DNA from: Paramecium sonneborni | Lineage: Eukaryota; Ciliophora; Oligohymenophorea; Peniculida; Parameciidae | NCBI GenBank assembly: GCA_905182985.1 | Contig: CAJJDN010000004.1 | Location: 559,361-623,360, forward strand | Direction: 5' to 3' | Length of the DNA: 64,000 nucleotides | Shown here: positions 48,250 through 60,618 of the stretch, in pieces | Position numbering within the stretch: position 1 is the first letter of the stretch | How the letters are laid out: every line of letters starts with the position of its first letter | Notes under the pieces: generated by a model | Database searches by the model: none | Told to the model about the DNA's origin: nothing | What the model saw: only the letters and a program-made list of their open reading frames with translations | Translations under genes and position numbers: made by a program

Positions 48250-50288
48250 AATTTTAGATAATAAGTTAATTATTGTTAATGTTTGAATTATTCTCTAATA
48301 AAGTGATATAAGATTAATTTTTCAATTTCAGAATCAAAATCTTTAATAACATTTTTAGTCATCATTAAATAGAATAATGAAATAAAAGGTTTAGAAGTGG
48401 CTACATAATCTTCATATTATTCCTCTTTTTCAAGATAAGCTGAAGCTGGATTTTCTAAAAGTTTTTTTAAATAATTTTCAAATTTTTCAGTTCCTTAATA
48501 TACAATGGTTGTCGTAGTATATATTAGATTAATGGTTTCTTCTTACCATTTAGATTTAGGTTATTTATAAATAAAAATAAGAGCATTAGCTAATAGAGCT
48601 AAATATGTTTCTTCATAGAATGTATCAACATTTTGTTAAACCATAAAAGTAAGTAACAATTTAATGATTCTAGATCTTAATATAGGTTAAAGATCTTAAT
48701 CTGATGAAGGGAATAATGGTAAAATACAATTAATTTCTTCTTTTTTATCTCCTCCAGTATTGAGTTCAACTTTAAAATTATTTTTAATTAAATAAGCAGA
48801 ATCAATAACTTTATTTTGTTATGCAAAATTTTCAACTTAAACCAACCATGGATTAACAAAGCATCCATCGTTTCTTTTAACTTTTAAGCCATGACCAACA
48901 AGTGGAAATGTTTCAGCAAAATCATATTAAGATTTAATATATTTTAATCCTTCAATAACTAATTTTGAATTAGCTACAATATCTCTTTAAGTTTCAAGAC
49001 TGACAACAGATCTTTCTTATCCTTATTCATTTTCTTTTTAGAAATGACAATTAAGAATAATATCTTAAAATTCATCTCTCATCTTTCTAAACTCTTCAAC
49101 AGTGATTCCTTTAAGTGCTAAAGCTTTTTATTAATGTTTTCCAGTGATAGTACCAATGTTTAATTTTTTAGCAGCTTCAAAATCTCCTAATTATTTAATA
49201 TCAACTCCTTTAGCTAATTATCTAGCTTCTTCAATAAAGAATAATAATTTATTTCCATATTTATAAACATAATTTCTTTAAGCTCTGATATTAAATGGTT
49301 ATGTGGGATCAACAATTTCAGCTTAATTAAAATTTAAGACATTCATATTAAATTTATCACTTAATCTATTAGCCATTCTTTCCATAATAGCTAATGCATC
49401 AGCAGCTTTATCTTTGATTCCTTAAGTTCCACTCATTGCTCTAATTTATAAATTTTATACCCAAGAGCGGAATAAATCAACAACATCATCTACTTATAAA
49501 TCTGATTCAGCTATTGGATATAAAATGATAGGATCTTTATCTTCTAATAATATTTATAATTAATTCTTTTAAGTAATAATCCATTATCCTTCATATACTT
49601 CATCAGTGACATCTTCATCATAAGGAAAAAGATTAATCATTCTATCTAATCTTAATTATTAAGAAGGATAAAAGTATTTCTTCATTGTTTCAAATTTATT
49701 AAAGAAAGCTTATGCAGAAGCATGTTCAATCAAATATATAGCAGGGATCTATGGATCTCCTCTATGATACAATTATCTTAAGTTCATTGAAATATTAGTT
49801 GGGAATCCTGATTCTACTCCTAAACATATAAAATTAATATTTCTATTTTATTAATTTCCGTTTAGTTTTTTCATTCTTTCATCAATTGTTCTTACATTAT
49901 TATCTTATCCATCACTTATAAATATGATTGTTATATTATTTTATATTGGAACCTTTTATAATTCAACTTCCATTGTCTAAAATGCTGGGACTATTTCTGT
50001 ACCTCCACCACCATGATCTTTAATTCTTTTTGATAACACTCCATCTGCAGATATCTTTTATCTTGTATCAAAAGTTATTGTTATTAAATTATCTTTTGGT
50101 ATACTTTAATTCCAAAAATCACTAAGCCATTCCCAACATCCGCTCATTGATCCTGATGCATCAATTACTCCAATTATTGTTAAACAAGCATTCTCTTTTT
50201 TTACTTATGTATCCCCTTTTGTTGTCTCTTAATTCACTTTTTAATCTACAAATGGTATCTTCAATGCAAAGAATTAATTTTACTCCAT
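47244..50288 (-). CDS. vWA-domain protein with C-terminal RGG box
   Basis: A single intron-less frame of 1015 codons. The vWA domain is at the N-terminus: GVIDASGSMSG (MIDAS DxSxS, about residues 40-50), GGGGTEIVPAF (Thr) and IIFISDGQD (Asp), so the metal site is complete. A long helical body of ~750 residues follows, with ERSVVSLETQRDI and ILPLFPSSDQDLQPILRSR. Near residue 880 comes SSNCCMAKQCPFY, a Cys cluster shared with the paralogue. The last ~34 residues are an RGG box (RGGRGRGGQRGRGGNRGR). The tail suggests RNA or protein contacts and Arg methylation. No named family was recognised beyond vWA. It is the first of a tandem pair. Confidence 0.85.
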
Positions 50289-50578
50289 TTATTAATTTAT
50301 CAAATATTTTATATACATATGTTTATAATGTACATCCAAAAATTCCCTGATCATAATTAAACAGTATTTAAAAATAAACTTAATTATATTTTACTATTCA
50401 ATACATAAATTTAATGTCTAAATCTTTTTTTTTATAAACTTTCATGTTTTCTCTTAAATTCAAATCTTTCATATTTTCTATTCATATGATAAAAGTATTC
50501 AAAAAGAACATCTCAAAATATAATAATTAAAAAACATTTAAATTGCAAACTAATTATATTATTAAATATAAATAAATT

Positions 50579-53401
50579 TCATTATTTTAATTTTTCACAA
50601 AACTCTCTAATAATCTTAAAATATTAATATGATTAATCCTTTGTTCCACCATATTTTTCAGGATATCCATTATATCTAGTTTTTGCATTTTCAAAGATTT
50701 AATCATTTGTTTTACCATTTTAAACCTATTATTTAACAAATTCATGAAATCTTCTCGGATAAAAACCTTACCAATTATCTAAATGCTTTTTAAAATCTTC
50801 TTGGCTTAAAACCTTCAAATAGAATGGACATTATTTAGAGAAACAGCAATTTAAACCCAGACCTGATTAAGTTAAAAATATCTTCTAAGAATCTATTCCG
50901 TTTTTCTTACATTCTTCAATTAATTCTTAATTTGTAAGTGGAGCAATAATAATATGAGCCTCTTAAAATTTCTTTAAATATTCATCTTACAATTGATCTC
51001 TCAAATAGGCAAATTGTTCAATCAACTTGTTATTACTGGCAGTTATTATATTCATCTATTAATAACTCTTAAAATCTATTGGTTTAGTAAATAACTCTTG
51101 GTAATCAGTATTAAATACATGATTTAGATAAAATATGTATTAATTTTTATCAAATTATTTTTTTAATACTAATTAATAAAGACCTTCAACTATTTTGAAG
51201 TTAAATTTTAAATCAGAATTATAAAGTATATCATTATTAATTTAAACAACGTATTTTTATTATGCAAATTATTCGTTTAAGACTTTTGAAATATTTTAAT
51301 CAAAGTAAGTTCTAAAACTTTTTAGATAAAGACACTCACTAAATTTTTCTATGAAATATTCTTTTAATTAAAGTTCGGCTTCCACTTCTAACTAGTATTT
51401 TATACATTTATTTTTAATTGCAGGATTACTTTAATAAATAATCTTAAAATTATAGAGAATTAGAAAATTAATATATTTCTCAAAGTCTTCTATTAATCCA
51501 CTTCTGAATGCATAAAATAAATATATTAAGACTTTAGGAAGTGAAATGAAATCTTCATAAGCTTAATCTTTTTCCAATAAGGCTTAAGGTGTATTATTTA
51601 TAATTTTATTTAAATAATCTTCAAATTGTTAAGTTCCAGCATAAACTATTTTAGTAGTGCTATAAATTAACTCTAAAATTTCAAATTTCCATTAACTATC
51701 TGGTTATTATAAAATATATGATAGAGCATTAGCCAATAATGCTAAATATGATTCTTCATAAAGAGTATCTACATTCTATTACACCATAAAAGTCATGAGT
51801 AACTTAATTATTCTTGATCTTAAAATTGGTTATAAATCTTAATCTGTTGGATTATATAAAGGAAGAATACAATTAATTTCTTCTTATTATTGATCTCCAA
51901 CATTTAATTAGACTTAGAAATTATTCTTAATTAAAAAACTAGAATCGATAATTTTATTTTGTTTAGCAAAATTTAATACATGCACTAACCAAGGATTTAC
52001 TTAACATCCTTCAAATCTTTTAACTTTTATGCCATGCCCTATAAGAGGAAAAGTTTCTACAAAATCATATTGAGATTTTATATATTTCATAGATTCTTCC
52101 ATTTATATTGGATCTTTTAAAATATCTCTTTAATTTTCAAGTGTTATAACAGACCTTTCTTAACCTTATTCATTTTGTTAATTAAATTATGAATTCTTAA
52201 TAATATTAACAAATTCTTGTTTTATAGTTTAAAATTCTTAAATTGTAATTCCTTTTAAAGCAAGAGCTTTTTATAAGTGTTTACCTGTAATTGTACCAAT
52301 CATTAATCTCTTGGCTTATTCAAATTCATTCAATTATTTAGGGTTAACTCCTTTAATTAGACTTTCAATTTCATTAACAAAATATAATATTTTTGAACAA
52401 TACTTATAAACAAAACTTTCTTTAACTTTTTAATGAAAAGGTTTATTCTAATTTGGAATATAATTTAAAGAAAGATTTAAAATGTCAAATCCTAACTTAG
52501 TATTTATATGTCCAACAATTCTCTTCATAATTGATAAACATGATTCACATTAATCAGGTAATTATAATTTTTATTAAAGGATTTTAAGTTATAAATTTTA
52601 AACCCAAGATCTGAAAATATCGATAACATCTTCAATATCTATTGATTCTTCTTAAATGCATTCTAATTTAATATTTAATCCATCATTAATTATTCTAAGA
52701 TCATCCTTATAAAATACGCACCATTACCCTTCAAATACTTCTTTTGTAATTTATTCATCATATGGATATAAATTAACAAATTGATTAAGCTTCAAAACTC
52801 TAGCAGGATAGAAATATTGTTTCATAGTTTCAAATTTGTTAAAGAAAGCTTATTCACTTGAATATTCAATTAAATAGATAGCAGGTATTTAAGGATCTCC
52901 TTTGTGATATAATTCTCTTAAATTCATTGATAAATTAGTTGGGAATCCTTTTTCAACTCCTAAACATATGAAATTTATTCTATGATTTTATAAATTACCT
53001 TTAAGGGACTATTTCATTCTAGTATCTAATGATCTTACTGAATTATCTTATCCATCACTAATGAATATTACAGTAACATTATTTTCAACAGGAACATTTT
53101 ATAATTGTTTTTCAAACTCAACAAAAGCTGGTACTATTTCAGTTCCTCCTCCACCATGCACACTAATATCAGTTGAAAGATCTTTATTATCTTTTAATAC
53201 AGTTGGATGATTTGAGAATGTTATAGCAATCAAATTATCTTTTGGAATACTCTTATTCCAAAAGTTTGCCAACCATTACCAACAATTAGACATAGATCCT
53301 GAAGCATCAATTACTCCTATTATTGTTAATGCTCCTTTATTTTATGTTTTGAAATCTTTATTCGTTAAATCGTCCAAAAAAGGAATCTTAATTAGGTTCA
53401 T
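50579..53401 (-). CDS. vWA-domain protein, paralogue without RGG tail
   Basis: An intron-less frame of 941 codons, collinear with the neighbouring 47244-50288 protein. It shares MIDAS (GVIDASGSMSN), HGGGGTEIVPAF, VIFISDGQDNSVR, FICLGVEKGFPTNLSMNLRE, GTITGKHLQKALALKGIT and LGLNCCFSKQCPFY. It ends soon after a short helical segment (KIIREFCEKLKQ) and lacks the RGG tail. The two genes are 290 bp apart in the same orientation, so they arose by tandem duplication. Absence of introns in two genes of ~3 kb is notable where most neighbours have several. Function unknown; an intracellular scaffold with a metal-dependent ligand site is possible. Confidence 0.85.
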
Positions 53402-55853
53402 CTTTTATTAATCCATTTAAAATATTATTAAAAAAAATACTTTTAAATATTTCTTTTTGAATCATTTCTTAAATTCTTTCATAATATAATTTTGTTATAA
53501 AAAATAATTTATATTTATAATTAATATAATGCTGCAAAGGAATAAATTCTAAAACTTATATTTTATCTCTTCTTTTTATAAGTTTTTCATAGCTTTTTCA
53601 GTTGAATAGGTTTAAATTCTTCATTTTGTTAAATTTACTTGATCTTTTATTTCTAAATAGTAAGGTTATGAGTTTTTATGATTTTTATCAAAGAATTCTT
53701 ATTATAAATTTTATTAAGTCATAATTGAATTCTGCTTAAATTATAGATTTTCACATCTAAGAATTCTAGAATATACTAATTTATGTTAAATTTATAAATA
53801 TAATTCATATAAAATCAATTAACAAATTTCATAAAAAATTAATTTAAAAAAAATTTAATAATTAAAATAATATTATTGATATATTGTATTATTAATATTA
53901 ATAATTATTTTTAAATGTGTCACAGAATTATGATGATAAGAGTGTTAACAATCTTTTAAAAGGGAAAAATGACCTTATAAATAGAATGAAAGTCAAATAA
54001 TAGATAAAACTTTTAATTATTAATTAAGATAAATAGGGAGTAAGTGAATAAAAAAAACTAATAAAAATTAATAAAAGAAATTTGTGAAGAGTTTATTCCA
54101 ATTGATACCAAATAAAGACTTAATTTTAAAATTAAAATTAGAAAATTATATAAAATTTTAAGTTTAAGATTTGAAGCAAAGATGATAATAATTTTAAGGT
54201 CTAATTGCATTATTGTTAATTTTAAATAATAAATTAATGATCTTTTTATAATATTCTTTATAGGATTTAAAAATCTTACAAATATTAATTTAAAAAGCAA
54301 TTATAAATAATATACTTAGTCTCTAAAACATATCATAAGTTGATGTGACATTATAAATTTAAGAAATTAAAAATAAAAAGATGTAAAAATTGATATTTGA
54401 ATATGATAAAAAATTAAAAATTAATATCCATCTTTTTAAATTAAAATAAAAAAAAATTTTATTTATGAGATTAATGAATATTACAGTATTCACTCTAAAA
54501 AAATTATAATAGTTTAGAAAACAAATCTCCAATAAATTGTTAAATTTGCGCAACTTTTGTAGTCATATTCTGGAACTATCCTGTTCTTCATCAATGATTC
54601 ATTTAATTCAATTATAATTAAGAATTACTTGAAGCTCATGACTGATTGATTATAATAATTATCTTATAAATCATAAGAGTTTCTCTATGATTAAAAATAT
54701 TTTAAAAAAAGTTCATTAAGAAAGCAAACTTATGAACATTAATCTGCTCAATAATTATAAAATCAATGATCCTTTCCTGATAGAAATTCGAGGTTGTGTT
54801 CTAGTTTATTATATTTGTTAAAAGTATTTTGTGGATAAAGCTCATTTTCAACAGATGCAGAGTCAGCTTCATCCTGAATTTTTTCTAGATTCAAATATAA
54901 AGAGTATTCTTTTTCATCTTTTTGATAGTAACGACATTAATCCAGATCAATAGATCGCTATTGANATTGATATATTGTATTATTAATATTAATAATTATT
55001 TTTAAATGTGTCACAGAATTATGATGATAAGAGTGTTAACAATCTTTTAAAAGGGAAAAATGACCTTATAAATAGAATGAAAGTCAAATAATAGATAAAA
55101 CTTTTAATTATTAATTAAGATAAATAGGGAGTAAGTGAATAAAAAAAACTAATAAAAATTAATAAAAGAAATTTGTGAAGAGTTTATTCCAATTGATACC
55201 AAATAAAGACTTAATTTTAAAATTAAAATTAGAAAATTATATAAAATTTTAAGTTTAAGATTTGAAGCAAAGATGATAATAATTTTAAGGTCTAATTGCA
55301 TTATTGTTAATTTTAAATAATAAATTAATGATCTTTTTATAATATTCTTTATAGGATTTAAAAATCTTACAAATATTAATTTAAAAAGCAATTATAAATA
55401 ATATACTTAGTCTCTAAAACATATCATAAGTTGATGTGACATTATAAATTTAAGAAATTAAAAATAAAAAGATGTAAAAATTGATATTTGAATATGATAA
55501 AAAATTAAAAATTAATATCCATCTTTTTAAATTAAAATAAAAAAAAATTTTATTTATGAGATTAATGAATATTACAGTATTCACTCTAAAAAAATTATAA
55601 TAGTTTAGAAAACAAATCTCCAATAAATTGTTAAATTTGCGCAACTTTTGTAGTCATATTCTGGAACTATCCTGTTCTTCATCAATGATTCATTTAATTC
55701 AATTATAATTAAGAATTACTTGAAGCTCATGACTGATTGATTATAATAATTATCTTATAAATCATAAGAGTTTCTCTATGATTAAAAATATTTTAAAAAA
55801 AGTTCATTAAGAAAGCAAACTTATGAACATTAATCTGCTCAATAATTATAAAA
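53402..55853. other. Gene-poor region inflated by an assembly duplication
   Basis: Very AT-rich. After removal of the duplicated block, about 1.4 kb remains. Minus-strand standard-code frames here are hydrophobic low-complexity text and occur twice. I see no gene before 55854. Confidence 0.5.
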
Positions 55854-56055
55854 TCAATGATCCTTTCCTGATAGAAATTCGAGGTTGTGTTCTAGTTTAT
55901 TATATTTGTTAAAAGTATTTTGTGGATAAAGCTCATTTTCAACAGATGCAGAGTCAGCTTCATCCTGAATTTTTTCTAGATTCAAATATAAAGAGTATTC
56001 TTTTTCATCTTTTTGATAGTAACGACATTAATCCAGATCAATAGATCGCTATTGA
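53875..56055. repeat. 1090-bp direct duplication around a single N (assembly artefact likely)
   Basis: Bases 53875-54964 recur as 54966-56055 (offset 1091) with one N at 54965. Two identical pairs of short frames (54058/55149 and 54359/55450) confirm the copy. The right copy runs on into unique sequence at 56056. Confidence 0.92.
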
Positions 56056-56152
56056 CTTGATTAAATACATTAATCAGCATTATTGTTTAATGTAAAATTC
56101 CCGCCTTAATATTACATTCTTTTTTTGTTTTAATTATATTAATTATATTCAT
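55854..56152 (-). CDS. Small putative protein
   Basis: With one 20-nt intron (56049-56068) a 92-residue frame runs from ATG 56150-56152 to TGA. The second exon is acidic and Tyr-rich (DLDQCRYYQKDEKEYSLYL, EADSASVENELYPQN) and looks coding; the first exon is Ile/Lys-rich and weaker. The second exon is also present, cut off, at 54763-54964 because of the assembly duplication. No family recognised. Confidence 0.42.
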
Positions 56153-56630
56153 TTTATAAAAGATTAAACTTATATAGTGAAAAATACTAGATCATAAACT
56201 TATTTTTATTAAAAAAAATTAAAATTATCAGAAGCAAAATTTTCTAGAAAAATTATTCAAAGATTTACACTGACATATTAAAATATATAAGCTGCAATAT
56301 GAACATTATAAAATAAAGTTATTCACTATATTTTCTAGGCGATACATTAATTGAGTTGTTGACTTGAGACTAACATTTTTCTATTAATATTCTTCATTAT
56401 TATTTAAGTTATTTTGTTTCATTCATAGTATTTTAAAATTATATACATTGTTAATGGGCTCAAATTTAATTATGTAATAAGCTTAATTATTTATGGTCAT
56501 AGTTTTGATCAATAGGTATTAAATTGTAGCAAACAATAATTAATATAAACCAATTGTATAATAAACAAAACAAACCATTATTTAATTTAACCAGTGAGTT
56601 TATAAAAAAGAAACAGATGAAATATAATAA
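56153..56630. other. Intergenic, nothing recognised
   Basis: About 480 bp, AT-rich, between two small minus-strand genes. It should hold the upstream region of the 55854 gene if that is real. Confidence 0.5.
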
Positions 56631-57002
56631 TCATTGTTCAGTTTTAAGTCTTCTTGAAATCTTCATATCATTATAAAAATGACTCTTTGGCTATTCTTGC
56701 CTGAGTTTTTACACGATATTTCTTATCTTTTCTTTTGAAGGTTAACTTTGAGATTTAACTTATTGTTGTACTTCTTACTCCTCATGCTAGATTACTTTGA
56801 GTTTTTTTATTTAATTGGTAAAAGTTAACATTTTGGTTTCTAAACGCGGAGATATTTAAATATAGAAATCCTCTTTTGATGGTTCAGTCTTTATGCTCTT
56901 TGGTGAATCCGATTGACCATTTAAACTATTATTAACAGATTTTTTCATATTTATGCTCTTCTTCATAGAAACTAAATTCGTTGAGTTTTTCATATATGAC
57001 AT
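56631..57002 (-). CDS. Small basic protein of unknown function
   Basis: 124 codons without introns, from ATG 57000-57002 to TGA 56631-56633. The N-terminus is Ser/Asn/Lys-rich (MSYMKNSTNLVSMKKSINMK). A central helical segment has TKMLTFTNQIKKLKVIQHEE, and the end is basic (KIRNIVQKLRQEQPKSHFYN). Overall positive charge. Composition and codon use fit genuine coding. No domain recognised. Confidence 0.62.
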
Positions 57003-57467
57003 TAAATGTTTAAATCAAGTAAATTATTTAATTAATTAATCAGTTTAATTAATCTTATTCTTACTTTAATAATTTAGGAATATTTAAAATACTTTGTTAT
57101 AGGTTATGAGATTAACTTAATAATCATAGTTTTATTTAAGTAAGAGAAAATTAATTTTTTAATATTAACTAATTATATTAAATATCTAGATAAATAGATA
57201 AAAATATTATTAATAAATTGGTTTGAGATAGCTATTGTCATTTAATAGATTAAAAATGTTTAATACCAAAATGGTAAATATTAGAGTGAATTTAGGCTAT
57301 AAATAGTTTTTATGTTTGATCGAGTGGTAGATCATTAGAGTAAAAGGAAGACCTTTTAAATAATTTATAAATAATGTAAAACCCAGTTATAAAGATTAAT
57401 AATTAATAGATAGATTAAATAAATAAAAAAAAATAGGAATAAATAATGTGTAAAATAAAATGGATAC
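57003..57467. other. Intergenic, nothing recognised
   Basis: About 465 bp, AT-rich, separating two minus-strand genes. A tRNA was looked for and not found. Confidence 0.5.
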
Positions 57468-58543
57468 TCATTTTCTTGTGATAGGTTTATTCATAATTCT
57501 AGTGACATCACTTCTAATATGTCTAAATTAGCCTGGATCTGTATATTTGGGATGTAAAGTATAGACACCATCTATGAATATATATATTTTAGAATACCTG
57601 CTAAAGGAAGACTGGTAGCAATATCATATGGATGAACTTAACTAGCATTTTTTTTATAATTATCCATACTGCTCTATCTTAAGTTATTTTATGCTGTTTT
57701 TAATCCAGCATCTCCAGAATGAATCCATTGTCTTTGTACTTAAGTGTTTTCTTTTGGATCGATGGCTAAACTTAGATGAAGGATTATTACAGTCTCTGTA
57801 TTTTTCACCTGTAATAACAGAGGTCATTTTTAATCCTTAATCAAAAGGATCTCTTTCTCTACAACCAGCTACTTTTTGCTTTTATTTTTTATCTGTTAGA
57901 ATTTCTGTCACATTATTTTCTGGTTATTAAAATGATTATTAGTAAGTAGTAATTGCATAAAATTTATTATGTTATTCTGGATGGTTTCTAAAAGTGGAAC
58001 CAAAATCTGTATAATTTTAATGAACAGCTCTATCTACTAATATTTGATGCATATTAGTTTAATCCAATTATTTAATTGATTTAGCTCCTGCAGTTTATGC
58101 AACTGTTGAATTACATTCTGGGAAATTAACTTTATCACCATTTGTTTTGATCAATGATCTGCAATCTCCTAATTACATATTTTATATATTCTTGGCATCA
58201 TACTTAGTCTAAAACTCAGTTCTGAATTCTCTCTATTAAATTTATAATATAATTATACATATCCGTCATCTGGTACAATAATCTCTTTAGTAATATATGG
58301 TGGATTACGATTCACTCTAGGTAAAGGAAGTAAACATCCATTATCTCCAGGAATAGATATTCCTTCTTCTACTCCTCTTAACTTAATTTATAATATCAAA
58401 TATTTATTACTGATTTTATAGCATTTGGATCTCTCTGTAATTATTATGGAGCCAATCTATCTTCATACCAATTTGCTATATTGTATTTAATAAATACCCA
58501 TTAAAGCAGTTTTACTATATTCAACTTCATTTGGCCTTCTCAT
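57468..58543 (-). CDS. Conserved protein, possibly an axonemal (microtubule-associated) type
   Basis: Five introns (58476-58497, 58382-58410, 58233-58258, 57766-57790, 57572-57597) give 315 residues. Text is rich in Pro, Asn, Tyr and His without long helices: NWYEDRLAPQQLQRDP, LPLPRVNRNPPYITKEI, NYTDFGSTFRNHPEQHN, VHPYDIATSLPLADGVYTLH and DVTRIMNKPITRK. Extended, Pro/Tyr-rich proteins of this sort are typical of ciliary microtubule inner proteins. I could not name the family, and that role is inference from composition. One intron (58382-58410) ends AAG. The gene has the highest intron density here. Confidence 0.75.
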
Positions 58544-58741
58544 TTATATTATTAATTTATTTATTTATTCAAATTATTTTATAACTTCTTCTTCTCTTCA
58601 TTTTATTCACTTTCTTTTTATTTTAAATATTTTATCTATAATTTTAAAACATATTCTCTAAAGAAATATTATTAATATTCAATTATACTAATAATAAGTT
58701 GCAGAAATTTTAATTAACAGAAAAAATAAATAAATAATTCC

Positions 58742-60590
58742 ATGGACAATTTGCTACCAACTGCCAATCCAATTATTTAAACACCTTTTGAATTTATTAG
58801 ACCTAAATTTGATTATCCTGGAGAAATTGCGTATTATATTTTCTAAATAGTCCCATGCCATTTTTTCATAATCTTTTCAAACCTCCCAAAAATATACTTA
58901 ACTTCGATTGTTGTGATATTAATTTCTTCTCCAAAGAACCAACTTGCTTTAAAACTTTACATGAATTACATGCTAATTCTCCATTAATTTATTAAAGATT
59001 TATTACTCAAACTGCTAAAACCTAAAATTTTGCATCCCCATAATATCATGGAACGTAATTATTTACAAAAGGTCCTATTCATTTTAATTCAAATTTTGAA
59101 TGTGGCAATCTTTATACAGTATATAAAGTTGCTGATAAAAAATATAATTTAATTTTACATAATGACACTTAAACAAATGGTTGCACCAGATGGTATTTTT
59201 TTAGTGTAAGAACACCAGAGAGAATGATGCTTTAATTGAATATTGTCAATTTAAGTAAATAAGCTTCTCAATTAAGTGTTAATCCTTACATTTATACTTC
59301 TAGAACTGGATGGTATAGAGGTGGTGAAAATGTTTCATACTACAAAAATCAATACTAAAAAAAATCAGATTATTACTATACATTATCATTTAGTTACCTA
59401 TTTGAAAAAGATGAAACCATTTATTTTGCTCCTTTCCCACCCTATGGAATAACTAATCTTCAATCCTTTTTAAAACCATTAACCAATTAGTATAAATCTA
59501 TATTTAATATAAAAGAACACATCTAAAATTAAAGGCTCTATCCTTCAATTCAGGTAACCAATATCCAATATTAACTATTGGTGATTCAAGCAAACCATTG
59601 ATTATAATCATTGCTAGATAACATCCATCATAAGTTGTTACTTCCTATGTAGCTGAAGGAATCATTTCATTCCTCATGAGTGATTAAAGTAAACAATTAA
59701 GAGATAACTTTTATTTCAAAATCTTACCAATGATGAATCCTGATGGCGTCATTCATGGAAATACAAAAACCAATCTCTAAGGAATAGATATCAATTAAAA
59801 ATGGAATAAAGTTAATAAATAAGTTCCAAGTGCTTAACATGTTAAAGCAATTTTAAAAAAAACAAATCACTTATTTTTAGCTCTAGATTTACATCAAACT
59901 TACAAAAAGTATGCTCTAATTTCTATCATTTTAGATACGGAATTTCATTTGTGGGAAGATATGATGACAATCCATAATTTATTACAGCATTTTCTTAAAT
60001 CTGCAAATATACTAATTTAGAATAAAGTAAATTTGGTAAATCCAATAAAATGGAAAAAACATTACCATTTGCTTTAGGGTATTTTATAATTTATATTTTA
60101 GTGAATTATTAAATGTGAATTGTATATATTAAGTAAGAATTTCTGATTAGGCAGAAAATCTTAAAGATTTTACTATCACAAATTTGAAGTAGATTGGTGA
60201 AAATCTATGTTAAGCAATTCTTTTAATATCAAATAAACAATTATAACCTCTATAACTGAATTAATGCTTAGATATTTCAGCTTCTGAATCTTGCGAATCT
60301 TGTGATGAGACATAACATATTAAAAAGAAATTAAATAAAAAAAAAATGATTACAACAAATTTAGGGAATGAAAATAATATATCAATAGCAACTACTTCAA
60401 TAACTAAAAAATCAATATTACCAACAAAATTAAAACCTTTAAAACCTTTGTGCGATTTGTCATAATGTAATAGTTTAGTTTATTTAAAGTAAATTAATCG
60501 TCGAATAAGAAAAGCGTTCAATAATCTTAATTCAAAACAAGAATTCGATCATTTTCAACAAGGACTCCAGAGTTTCACATTAAACATTGA
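58742..60590 (+). CDS. Cytosolic carboxypeptidase (M14D/AGBL) homologue, probably catalytically dead
   Basis: Introns at 58831-58850, 59490-59515, 59909-59934, 60079-60101 and 60467-60489 give 576 residues. The CCP N-domain is clear ([28 protein letters not shown]). The carboxypeptidase domain follows: [43 protein letters not shown] and [13 protein letters not shown]. The usual zinc Glu of HPGE is Gln (TAA, 59631-59633) and the substrate Arg of N-R-x-W is Gln (TAA, 59796-59798). DLH (His 59892-59894) remains. Active members remove Glu from tubulin tails; this one probably cannot. The last intron ends AAAG and yields the [10 protein letters not shown] terminus. Confidence 0.85.
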
Positions 60591-60618
60591 TTTATATAAT
60601 TTATATAATACTTTAAAA

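Noticed and set aside
54058..55644. Repeated pairs of hydrophobic minus-strand frames
   Set aside because: Low-complexity Ile/Leu/Asn text in AT-rich DNA, and duplicated only because of the assembly overlap.
57300..57360. Possible tRNA-like sequence
   Set aside because: It lacks a T-loop GTTCGA box and a foldable acceptor stem.
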